DNA from: Pseudomonadota bacterium
GTDB lineage: Bacteria > Pseudomonadota > Alphaproteobacteria > Rhizobiales > Methylopilaceae
Length of the DNA stretch: 64,000 bases
Direction: 5' to 3'
Assembly: GCA_023388965.1 (NCBI GenBank)
Contig: JAEWFF010000028.1
Coordinates: 1-64,000 of the forward strand
A program made the position numbers and the translations under genes. Under the pieces are notes generated by a model. That model was not told the origin of the DNA and did not search any database. It saw only the letters and a program-made list of their open reading frames with translations. Position 1 is the stretch's first letter. Every line of letters starts with the position of its first letter. Positions 1 through 7,287 of this stretch are shown here, piece after piece.

Positions 1-104
1 GCCACCGCACCCTCCTCCACGATCAGAACGGTCCGGACCGCCCCTCCAAAGAGAAAGGTGCTGTGGAGATAACAAGTGATAGGAATATTGTCAAGAAATG
101 TTTT

Positions 105-290
105 CTGGGGACCTATCGCCTCTCCCGTGAACGGGAGGGGCATCCGCGTGCCCCGGAAGCGGCGGAGCCGCTGTCCGGGACCCATACTCCGTGACGATGC
201 GATCCGATCTCCGGCATCGGCGATCTATCGCAAGACCGGGCGTATGGGTCCCGGGCCCCGCTGCGCGGCCCCGGGACATACGGACAACCA
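105..290. repeat. Composite palindromic intergenic repeat
   Basis: The first 300 bases hold no convincing gene. They contain nested inverted repeats. One is a 10-bp stem at 119-128/131-140 (CCTCTCCCGT with ACGGGAGGGG, one mismatch). Another is a perfect 11-bp pair at 177-187/242-252 (GGGACCCATAC with GTATGGGTCCC). A third is a GC-rich hairpin around 249-277. The first hairpin resembles one at 49234-49257, so both may belong to a dispersed palindromic repeat family of this genome. Function is unknown; an RNA-level role in the 3' region of the minus-strand phosphoesterase gene is possible. Confidence 0.55.
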
Positions 291-300
291 GTATTTACGC

Positions 301-1110
301 TCACACCTCCAGCACCGCGTACTGCTTCCCCCCGTCCTTCTCGATCCCGGCGGCGACGTTGAAGACGGGGATGCCACGCGGGGTTTTTCCGCGATGGGAA
401 CCGCGATGGGCGTGGCCGTGAACAACGGCGGTGATGTCGAAACGGTCGAGCGTTTCGGCAAGGCGCGAGGAGCCGAGATAGGCATAGATCTGCTCCGGTT
501 CGCCGATAACCGTTTCCTCCACCGGGGCGTAATGCAGCACGACGATCTTCTTTTCGGTGTGCAATGAGCGCAGCGCGATTTCGAGCTTGTGGCACTCGTC
601 GATCGTCTCCTGCACAAAGGCCTTGACCGCCGGCTCGCCGAACGCGCCGAGCATGCGCCGCCCGAAGCCGCCGCCGAAGCCTTTTGCGCCGGCAAAGCCG
701 ATGCCCTTATGTATGTGCGCGTTCTCGCCCAGCATGCAGACGCCCGCCTGACGCAGGATGCGCGCAACCTCCTCCGGCTGTCCGCACTCGTAATCGTGAT
801 TGCCGAGCACGGCGACGACGGGAATTTTCAGGACCCGCAGATCCTCGGCGAGGTTTTCGGCCTCTTTCGTCTTGCCGAAATCGGTGAGGTCTCCGGCAAG
901 GCAGAGGATGTCGGCGGTGTCGTTGAGCTCCGTGAACAGCTCCTTGTAATAACCGGCCGCGTCTTCCTTCATGTGCAGATCGCCGAGGGCCGCAACGCGC
1001 ACGAGATCGCTGCCGCGCGCCGCCTCGTCATTGGCGGCCGGTCCGGGCGAGGCCTGTGAGACGGGTTTTGCGGGCGCGGATTTGCGGGCGGATTTGACGG
1101 CATCCTGCAT
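301..1110 (-). CDS. Calcineurin-like metallophosphoesterase
   Basis: A 269-residue protein with the full dimetal phosphoesterase motif set: GDLH at about 43-46, GDLTDFG at 73-79, GNHDYE at 103-108, HYAP at 193-196 and GHAH at 232-235. These residues normally bind two metal ions and the phosphoester. The first ~35 residues are a Lys/Ala/Pro-rich leader without a clear signal peptide, so it is probably cytoplasmic. The start has a strong AAGGAG six bases upstream. It is a single gene facing away from the SH3-like gene. The substrate cannot be deduced; nucleotide phosphodiesterase or protein phosphatase are both possible. Confidence 0.85.
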   Translation of the reverse strand: MQDAVKSARKSAPAKPVSQASPGPAANDEAARGSDLVRVAALGDLHMKEDAAGYYKELFTELNDTADILCLAGDLTDFGKTKEAENLAEDLRVLKIPVVAVLGNHDYECGQPEEVARILRQAGVCMLGENAHIHKGIGFAGAKGFGGGFGRRMLGAFGEPAVKAFVQETIDECHKLEIALRSLHTEKKIVVLHYAPVEETVIGEPEQIYAYLGSSRLAETLDRFDITAVVHGHAHRGSHRGKTPRGIPVFNVAAGIEKDGGKQYAVLEV

Positions 1111-1237
1111 GACGGGCTCCTTGCAAGGGGAATGATTTGCGGGGACGGGAGTTCCGCTTCATCTCCCCGCCCAGGGAAAGCGCGCCCGCCCTTCCCGGCC
1201 CACTCGCGCCTCGCTAGGCTTGACGCCGGAGGATGTC

Positions 1238-1582
1238 ATGACCCGCTTTGCCCTTGCCGCCGTTCTTGCCCTCTTTCCCTCGTTCGCCCTCGCCGTGGCC
1301 GACGGGCCGGATCATTTCCGCGTCATCCGCGTCGCACCGGACGATGTGCTGAACATCCGCGAAGAGCCGCATGCGCGGGCGCGCATTGTCGGCACCATCC
1401 CGCCGGACGGAAACGGCATCAGGAATCTCGGCTGCGAAGGCGGCCTTGCGATCGACGACTGGATGAGTGCTTCCGAGGCCGAGCGCGCAGCGAGCGCGCG
1501 CCGTCGCTGGTGCCGGATCGAGTATCGCGGCATCGAGGGCTGGTCCGCCGGCTTCTATCTCGGCGAGGGCTCGGAGCCGTAA
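1238..1582 (+). CDS. Secreted SH3-like domain protein
   Basis: A 114-residue protein. The ATG at 1238 is preferred over a TTG at 1220 because GGAGG lies five bases before it. Residues 1-19 form a typical signal peptide (MTRFALAAVLALFPSFALA), so the product is periplasmic or secreted. The mature part has the bacterial SH3 pattern: the DDVLNIRE stretch, a VGTIPPDG turn, and a C-terminal W-C-R-I-E-Y…GWS motif seen where SH3 domains end in a GWV-type signature. Two cysteines could form a disulfide. Such domains often bind peptidoglycan or protein ligands; the ligand is unknown. Confidence 0.7.
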   Translation: MTRFALAAVLALFPSFALAVADGPDHFRVIRVAPDDVLNIREEPHARARIVGTIPPDGNGIRNLGCEGGLAIDDWMSASEAERAASARRRWCRIEYRGIEGWSAGFYLGEGSEP

Positions 1583-1609
1583 GGACGCCCTCCGCATGCC
1601 GGAGAGGAG

Positions 1610-2329
1610 TCACCCCACGATGTCCGCAAAGCCCCATTCGGCGATGTCGATGAGGTAATCGGGCGGCGAGAACAGGCGGCCGCGGCACACGCGCGTCTTG
1701 CCTTCCGGCATGAGGCGCTGATTGGCCACGCGCGCCATCAGTTCGTCGAACAGCCAGTCGGGCACGCAATGGCGCTCGGTCGGATAGATGAAGCGGAAAT
1801 TGAGGATGTGGATGAGCAGCACTTCCCAATATTGCTCCGCATAGCCGAGCAGCCGCCGCCAATCGACCTCGTTGTGCTGTTTGAGGATGACATGGGCGAT
1901 GTCGGCGCCGTCGTAACGCTCGCGGTTCTGGACGAAGACCTTGGACCAGATGAGTTCGGTCGGCGCGATGAGATCGACGTCAATACCGTAGATCTTCGTG
2001 CGGTGCTTCTCGCTGAACCAGGAATCGGCAATCGGCGTGGCAGCCGTGCGCGAATTGAAGATCACATCGAAGGTGTGGCGGCCCTTCTTGACCTTGGCGA
2101 TCCAGCGTTCGTCCTCGATGACCGTCTTGTGGCCGAGATCCTGAAAATAGCGCAGCACGCGCGGATAATCGCCGGCGCGGCAGAAGACATCGAGATCCTT
2201 GGTGGGGCGGCGGATGCCGGTATAGGAAGAAACCGCGTACGTACCCGCGACCATGAAGGGAATGCCGGACTTCTTCAGATGCTTCAGGCTTTCGGCATAG
2301 AACGTCTCCGCCTTCGGCGGAACCGGCAT
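1610..2329 (-). CDS. Nucleotidyltransferase-fold protein
   Basis: About 239 residues from the ATG at 2329 (MPVPPK). A second ATG at 2359 also has a GGAGG upstream and cannot be excluded. The N-terminal half has the minimal nucleotidyltransferase pattern: FMVAGTYAVSSYTGIRRPTKDLDVF, in which the G-[TG] and D-x-D-like (KDLDVF) segments correspond to the catalytic strand, followed by DVIFNSR as a third acidic strand. It resembles the stand-alone 'nucleotidyl transferase of unknown function' families often annotated as DUF6036 or MNT-like. No antitoxin-like partner is adjacent. Substrate unknown. Confidence 0.6.
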   Translation of the reverse strand: MPVPPKAETFYAESLKHLKKSGIPFMVAGTYAVSSYTGIRRPTKDLDVFCRAGDYPRVLRYFQDLGHKTVIEDERWIAKVKKGRHTFDVIFNSRTAATPIADSWFSEKHRTKIYGIDVDLIAPTELIWSKVFVQNRERYDGADIAHVILKQHNEVDWRRLLGYAEQYWEVLLIHILNFRFIYPTERHCVPDWLFDELMARVANQRLMPEGKTRVCRGRLFSPPDYLIDIAEWGFADIVG

Positions 2330-2463
2330 GCTTTTCGCCTCGACATGATGGGAAGGCATCCCTTCGTGCGTCCTCCGCCGGCTGCCCCCCGCCCTTCGGG
2401 GGAGAAGGCGAAACCCGGATCGGCTGCGGAAGGTTCCCGGAAGGCGACAGGGAGCGCGGGCGC

Positions 2464-2673
2464 TCAATAATGCGGCGGCGGGGGCTCGTCGGCCGGGTCG
2501 CCGGCCTCGCTCTGTTCCGCCCGGCTGACCCGCTCGGCCAGAGCCGCCATTTCGCGCGTCAGCCGGTCGATCTCTTTCCACTGCGAGGCGACCGTCGCGC
2601 TGAGATCGTCGATCACTTCCTGCTGATAGGCGATCTTGGTTTCGAGGTCGTCGAGGCGGTCGGTTGCGGGCAT
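2464..2673 (-). CDS. slyX: SlyX family protein
   Basis: A 69-residue coiled-coil protein starting MPATDRLDDLETKIAYQQE and ending PPPPHY. The heptad pattern and the proline-rich PPHY tail are the hallmarks of the SlyX family. A TTG at 2706 would add eleven residues but the ATG at 2673 matches the usual family start. The cellular role of SlyX is unknown. It sits between the nucleotidyltransferase gene and a divergently transcribed acidic small protein. Confidence 0.8.
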   Translation of the reverse strand: MPATDRLDDLETKIAYQQEVIDDLSATVASQWKEIDRLTREMAALAERVSRAEQSEAGDPADEPPPPHY

Positions 2674-2790
2674 GGGGCGATCCGGAGAGAGGCGGTGCAG
2701 GAGCAAAGGTCATACCTCACCGGGCCGGATAATGCGCGCTCCATGCAGCCAAAGCGGCGGTGCGGCGTTTCCGATGAAAGGAGACCGCTC

Positions 2791-3024
2791 ATGGCCAAAA
2801 TTAAAAGGTCGGAAGACCGCAACTACACGCCCGAGCCGGAACAGCTCGACGCCGATCTCAAGGAGGAAGCGACCCCTCCCCCGACCGTGGACCCGCGCGA
2901 GGTCGCGGACGAAGGAGACCCGAGCCTGAAGGACGATCTCGATGTCGGTCCCGAAGAGCCGCCGCCGGACCTGAACGAGGAACAGCAGGATTACAGCCAG
3001 GAGCAGCGGGAGCGGCAGGGCTGA
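2791..3024 (+). CDS. Small acidic hypothetical protein
   Basis: A 77-residue, strongly acidic and proline-rich protein (MAKIKRSEDRNYTPEPEQLD…). It has no membrane segment or cysteine and is probably intrinsically disordered. The start at 2791 has a good AAGGAG eight bases upstream. I do not recognise a family. It is transcribed away from slyX and precedes the MFS gene by about 125 bases. Confidence 0.6.
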   Translation: MAKIKRSEDRNYTPEPEQLDADLKEEATPPPTVDPREVADEGDPSLKDDLDVGPEEPPPDLNEEQQDYSQEQRERQG

Positions 3025-3152
3025 TCCCCGGGCTTGTGCGTCTTGGTCTTTCGTCGGGCCGGGTGGCGAAGCGCCGACAAAAAGCCTATGTGCGGGCCTA
3101 TCATTTATGACGAAATGGATTGAGGCGCCGCAGACGCGGCTCCGTGCCGCGC

Positions 3153-4406
3153 ATGAAACCCGCCACCTATTCTTCCGGCCCGACCCCGCATGAGGGCCTG
3201 ACCTTCCGCACCTTCGTCCTGTTCGTCGCCTCGATCATGGCGATGAACGCGGTCTCGATCGACTCCATGCTGCCGGCGCTGCCGGACATCGCCTCCGCGC
3301 TCGGCATCACCGAAGCCAATGAGGTGCAATGGGTCATCACTGCCTATCTGCTCGGCTTCGGCGGGGCGCAGATCGTCTATGGGCCGCTGGCCGACCGGTA
3401 CGGACGCAAGCCCGTTCTTCTGATCGGCATCGCGATCTACACGGCGGCCTCCGTCTGGGCCACGTTCTCGACCTCGCTCGAAACGATGATGGCGGCACGC
3501 GTGATCCAGGGCGTGGGCGCGGCGGGAACGCGCGTGCTGGCCGTGACCATCGTGCGCGACTGCTATTCCGGCGCCACCATGGCGCGCGTGATGTCGCTCG
3601 TCTTCATCGTCTTCCTTGCCGCGCCCGTGGTGGCGCCCTCGCTCGGACAGGCGATCATCGCTTTCGTCTCGTGGCACTGGATTTTCGGCCTGCTGGTTCT
3701 GTACGGCCTCGCCACCCTGATCTGGGGCTATGCCCGCCTGCCCGAAACGCTGCATCCGGAAGACCGGATACCCCTATCCGCCAAGGCGGTCGGCCATGCG
3801 CTGTGGCTGACGCTGACGACGCGGATCACCATCGGCTACACGCTTGCGGTGACGCTGCTGTTCGGCGCGCTGTTCGGCTTCATCAATTCGGTGCAGCCGA
3901 TCTTCGACCAGACCTTCCACGCGGCGAACCTTTTCCCGATCATCTTCGCCGCCATCGCCGGCTTCATGGCGGTATCGAGCTTCCTCAATTCGCGCGTCGT
4001 GGAACGGCTCGGCCCGCGCAAGGTCTCGCACGCGGCTCTGTTCGGCTTCACCGTGTTCGCGGCCATACATGCGGTCTCGGCGTGGCTCGGCCATGAGAGC
4101 ATGGTGTCGTTCGCGCTGGTGCAGGCGTGCATGATGTTCTTCTTCGGCCTGATCATCTCGAACTTCAATTCCATGGCCATGGAGCCGATGGGGCATATCG
4201 CCGGCACCGCCTCGTCCGTGCAGGGCTTCATCTCGACCACCGGCGGCGCCCTGCTCGGCTTTCTGGTCGGCCAGCAATTCGACGGCACAACCTTCCCTCT
4301 CGGACTGGGCTTCACCGTCTATGCGCTGATCGCGATCCTGTTCGTTCTGTACGCGGAAAAAGGCCGCCTGTTCGGCCCGCAGCAGCCGGTGCATCAGCCG
4401 CGCTGA
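3153..4406 (+). CDS. Bcr/CflA-type MFS efflux transporter
   Basis: A 417-residue, 12-helix major facilitator protein of the DHA1 drug-efflux type. Visible marks are the N-terminal SIDSMLPALPDIA segment typical of Bcr/CflA, the loop 2-3 motif YGPLADRYGRKPVLLIG (motif A), and VIQGVGAAGTRVLAVTIVRD in helix 5 (motif C-like region). It would export small molecules at the inner membrane by proton antiport; the substrate cannot be inferred. The ATG at 3153 is chosen because it is followed by a conventional N-terminus, though its ribosome site is weak; a TTG at 3120 is the alternative. Confidence 0.85.
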   Translation: MKPATYSSGPTPHEGLTFRTFVLFVASIMAMNAVSIDSMLPALPDIASALGITEANEVQWVITAYLLGFGGAQIVYGPLADRYGRKPVLLIGIAIYTAASVWATFSTSLETMMAARVIQGVGAAGTRVLAVTIVRDCYSGATMARVMSLVFIVFLAAPVVAPSLGQAIIAFVSWHWIFGLLVLYGLATLIWGYARLPETLHPEDRIPLSAKAVGHALWLTLTTRITIGYTLAVTLLFGALFGFINSVQPIFDQTFHAANLFPIIFAAIAGFMAVSSFLNSRVVERLGPRKVSHAALFGFTVFAAIHAVSAWLGHESMVSFALVQACMMFFFGLIISNFNSMAMEPMGHIAGTASSVQGFISTTGGALLGFLVGQQFDGTTFPLGLGFTVYALIAILFVLYAEKGRLFGPQQPVHQPR

Positions 4407-4465
4407 AGGAACACGCGCCCCGCTCCCGCGTTCATCCGGGATACCGCACATAACGGAGAACCGAG

Positions 4466-5032
4466 ATGGCAAACGAGCTGAAAGGCCGTCGCGTCGCCGT
4501 GCTCGCGACGGACGGATTTGAACAGAGCGAACTGACCGAACCGGTAAAGGCGCTGAAGGACGCGGGCGCCGAGGTGGACGTGATCTCGCCCAAGACCGGG
4601 CAGATCCAGGGCATGAAGCACAAGGAGAAGGGCGACACGGTGAAGGTGGACCGCGCGCTCTCCGATGCGAAGCCGGAAGATTATACGAGCCTCATGCTGC
4701 CCGGCGGCGTCGCCAACCCCGACGCGCTGCGGATCGAGCCGAAGGCGATTTCCTTCATCAGGCACTTCGTGGAATCGGGAAAACCCATCGCCGCGATCTG
4801 CCACGGCCCATGGCCGCTGATCGACGCCGGCGGCGTGAAGGGCCGCAAGGTGACGAGCTGGCCCAGCCTGAAAACCGACCTGACCAATGCCGGCGCGAAA
4901 TGGGAAGACAGCGAGGTCGTGACCGATCAGGGCCTCGTGACATCGCGCAAGCCCGACGACATTCCCGCCTTCAACAAAAAGATGATCGAGGAATTCGCGG
5001 AAGGCAAACACAAGCGCCAGGCCGCGGAATAA
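4466..5032 (+). CDS. DJ-1/PfpI family protein (YhbO-like)
   Basis: A 188-residue protein of the type 1 glutamine amidotransferase-like fold. The nucleophile elbow AICHGPW places Cys112 next to His113, and the N-terminal DGFEQSE supplies the conserved acidic residue. The LMLPGGVANPD loop is also typical of PfpI/YhbO. Members act as glyoxalase III/deglycase-type stress proteins or peptidases; which applies here is unsettled. It follows the MFS gene by 59 bases and may share its transcript. A perfect hairpin follows at 5052-5072. Confidence 0.88.
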   Translation: MANELKGRRVAVLATDGFEQSELTEPVKALKDAGAEVDVISPKTGQIQGMKHKEKGDTVKVDRALSDAKPEDYTSLMLPGGVANPDALRIEPKAISFIRHFVESGKPIAAICHGPWPLIDAGGVKGRKVTSWPSLKTDLTNAGAKWEDSEVVTDQGLVTSRKPDDIPAFNKKMIEEFAEGKHKRQAAE

Positions 5033-5051
5033 AGGCGCTCAGGATGTAAGG

Positions 5052-5072
5052 ACGGCGGGCCGAGCCCGCCGT
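5052..5072. terminator. Hairpin between convergent genes
   Basis: A perfect 9-bp stem (ACGGCGGGC / GCCCGCCGT) with a three-base loop lies between the ends of the PfpI gene and the convergent DUF1579 gene. There is no T-tract, so intrinsic termination is uncertain. Confidence 0.45.
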
Positions 5073-5105
5073 TCCCATGTCCGGAGACGACCACGGTGCC
5101 GGGGG

Positions 5106-5582
5106 CTATTTCTTCCGCCGGAACGTCATGGTCATGAATTTCGTCCACGAGCCGTCATCGCCTTTTGTCTGCGACGACAGCACATATTCGTCGTCGCTCC
5201 TGATCTCGACGATATCCTGATAGGGGGCCGTCGAGCCGTCGCCCTTGAAGCTCATGCCCACGGTGTCGAGCGTCAGGACATCGCCCTTCAGCGTGCCCTC
5301 ATAGGTCCACATCGAATCCATCATGTCGGACACGAAGCTGCCCACGAATTTCTTCTTCGTCAGATCGTAGCCGAGTGTAATGACCGATTTCGAGACCGTG
5401 TCGCTGCCGGGCATCTGGCCGCTCATCTCGCCGATGGTCCACAGATCGCCCAGCGCGCGGATGGTTTCGGTGCCGCTGCTGCTGTGCTCCATATCCCCGA
5501 TTTTCATTTCGCCTTCGTAGGTCCATTCGCCAACGAGGCGGCGGAGCCATTCGTGTTCCCGTGCGGGCTTCGGCATGTCCAT
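5106..5582 (-). CDS. DUF1579 family protein
   Basis: A 158-residue soluble protein. The opening HEWLRRLVGEWTYEGEM and the later LGYDLTKKKFVGSFVSDMMDSMWTYEGTL stretch match the DUF1579 lipocalin-like pattern (GxW near the N-terminus, then a barrel of short strands). Biochemical role unknown. It starts 30 bases downstream of the VOC gene on the same strand and is probably cotranscribed with it. An internal ATG at 5576 is an alternative start. Confidence 0.8.
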   Translation of the reverse strand: MDMPKPAREHEWLRRLVGEWTYEGEMKIGDMEHSSSGTETIRALGDLWTIGEMSGQMPGSDTVSKSVITLGYDLTKKKFVGSFVSDMMDSMWTYEGTLKGDVLTLDTVGMSFKGDGSTAPYQDIVEIRSDDEYVLSSQTKGDDGSWTKFMTMTFRRKK

Positions 5583-5612
5583 CGGCTTGTCTCCGTGATT
5601 GGGCGTGTCGTG

Positions 5613-6038
5613 TCAGGCGGGCGCGAGCGGGGCGTTGAGCATCCAGCGATGCCCGTACGGATCGCGAATGCCGGCAAAGCGCGCGTTCCAGAACGTGTCG
5701 TCAGGCGGCATGATGCTCGCGCACCCGGCCGCGAGGGCCTGCTCGTAAAGCGCATCGACCTCGCCGGGCGTCTTGAAATGCAGGACGATGGCGACCGGCG
5801 GCGGATTGGACTCCGTCGGTGCTTTCACCGGCGCGCTGTTCTGCGCGAATTCCGGGAACTCATCGGCCAGCATGACATAGGCGCCGTTGACCTCGATCTC
5901 GGCATGCATGAGGCGCTTGCCGTCCTCGGCGGGCATGCGCGTCACTTCCTTCGCACCGAGGGCCTTTGTGTAAAAGTCGATGGCGCCGGCGGCGTCCCGA
6001 ACGGTCAGATAGGGGTTGAGGCGATAATCTTCGGCCAT
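5613..6038 (-). CDS. VOC (glyoxalase-fold) family protein, PhnB-like
   Basis: A 141-residue protein of the vicinal oxygen chelate superfamily. It opens YRLNPYLTVRDAAGAIDFYTKALGA and ends RDPYGHRWML, the two signatures of PhnB/YdcE-like members. The start at 6038 gives the standard family N-terminus; an upstream ATG at 6062 would add eight residues. Metal-ligand positions (H in LMHAEIEV, H and E-type sites near the C-terminus) are partly present, so enzymatic activity is possible but the substrate is unknown. Confidence 0.82.
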   Translation of the reverse strand: MAEDYRLNPYLTVRDAAGAIDFYTKALGAKEVTRMPAEDGKRLMHAEIEVNGAYVMLADEFPEFAQNSAPVKAPTESNPPPVAIVLHFKTPGEVDALYEQALAAGCASIMPPDDTFWNARFAGIRDPYGHRWMLNAPLAPA

Positions 6039-6137
6039 CGCGGATTTGCGCTCCCTCGCCATGGTTGAACGCGGCGTCGCACCGCATGGCGGCAAGCAAA
6101 AAGAGAAAACGTGTTCTCAATCGGGCGGGCGGGAAGA

Positions 6138-7151
6138 TCAGCGGCCGGCGACCGCCGACTTTTGCGCGGGCTGCGGTTCCGCGCCCTCTTTCACGAGCGC
6201 TCTCAGCTCGGCCAGTTTGTCGTTCACCAGCCAGCCGAAATAATTCTCTTCGGGAAGGCCGCCCCTTTTGCGGAGGACCTCGGCGCGCTGCTGCGAACGG
6301 CCGATATTGTAAAGCGTCGCGGTGATGCCGGGATTTTTCGAGATGTCAACGCGGGCGATGGTTCTGTAATCGTCGATCGCGTGGCGGATGCTCGCCGCCA
6401 TATAGGCGAGCGATTTGTCCGGGTTCATGATCGCGTCATAGACCTCGGCGGCGCGCGCCTCGCTCAGTTTCGGATAGCCGGAAATCTCCGCGACCATGTC
6501 GGACATCATGAGCGCCATGAGCGGACTGCCCTGCCCGAGGCCGAAGGTCTGGCCCGCATAGAAGGGGTGGAAGAAGACCTTGCTGAAACGGTCGTTCGGG
6601 AAATCGGTGCCGCCGACCTTCTTGCCGCGGAAGCGCGCGTCCCAGATGTTTTCGCGGCAGGTCCAGAGCTTGTAGGAATCGCTCTCGAATTTCGCGCAGG
6701 ATTCGAATTCCTGGCGCGTCAGGAACTGGGTGGCCGTCTCCTCGCCATAGGCGAAGCGGAAACGCGCGCCGGCATAGGACACGGCCTGGACGTAATAGGT
6801 CTGGAGCCGGTCGAACGCATCGACATTGTATGTATGCTCGCCGACGATGGCGCCGACCATGTGGACGGGGTCGATGCCGTATTGCGCGGCGATGGACCTG
6901 ATCTTGCCCATCAGCACGCGGTCATTGGCGAGCAGATCGCGCACTTTCGCGAATTTGGCGTCGAACGAGCCCTTGGTCTCGGCGGTGCGCAGGATCGAGC
7001 CGCGCGGCACCGGCGGCTGCACGGCATTGCGATTTCCCGGCGGCACGACGCTCACGCCTGCGGCCATGGCAGGCGCCACGCCGCAAAGCGCAATCAGCGA
7101 AAGAGCGAGAATGAAACGCTTCAAGGCCGTACCTGTCCCGCGCAACGGCAC
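6138..7151 (-). CDS. DUF1402 family exported protein
   Basis: A 337-residue protein with an N-terminal signal peptide (about residues 10-31, ending PAMAAG), so it is exported. The body matches the Rhizobiales-restricted DUF1402 family: YGIDPVHMVGAIVGEHTYNVD, the E-containing FESCAKFESDSYKLWTC segment with two cysteines, and FGLGQGSPLMALMMSDMV. The helix pattern around the first of these recalls lytic transglycosylase-like folds, but that is only an impression. The start is a GTG. It lies downstream of valS on the same strand. Confidence 0.75.
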   Translation of the reverse strand: MPLRGTGTALKRFILALSLIALCGVAPAMAAGVSVVPPGNRNAVQPPVPRGSILRTAETKGSFDAKFAKVRDLLANDRVLMGKIRSIAAQYGIDPVHMVGAIVGEHTYNVDAFDRLQTYYVQAVSYAGARFRFAYGEETATQFLTRQEFESCAKFESDSYKLWTCRENIWDARFRGKKVGGTDFPNDRFSKVFFHPFYAGQTFGLGQGSPLMALMMSDMVAEISGYPKLSEARAAEVYDAIMNPDKSLAYMAASIRHAIDDYRTIARVDISKNPGITATLYNIGRSQQRAEVLRKRGGLPEENYFGWLVNDKLAELRALVKEGAEPQPAQKSAVAGR

Positions 7152-7250
7152 GCCACGAACGCGGCACCTCCGGGGAGCGACATTACTGGCAAAGCCGCCC
7201 GACGATGGCGAGCGCGAAATGCGATTATGAACGCAAGAGGCCGTGAGCGC

Positions 7251-7282
7251 GTGGCGGAAAGGCGACAGTGCCGTTCCGCCAC
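7251..7282 (-). terminator. Inverted repeat after valS
   Basis: A perfect 9-bp stem (GTGGCGGAA / TTCCGCCAC) with a 14-base loop starts six bases after the valS stop. It lacks a T-tract, so termination is only a guess. Confidence 0.35.
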
Positions 7283-7287
7283 CGAGT

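Noticed and set aside
1..75. Possible gene fragment at the window edge
   Set aside because: A minus-strand frame reads like the start of a receiver domain (TVLIVEE) and a plus-strand frame is open to a stop at 70, but neither has a start codon, a ribosome site or enough length to support a call.
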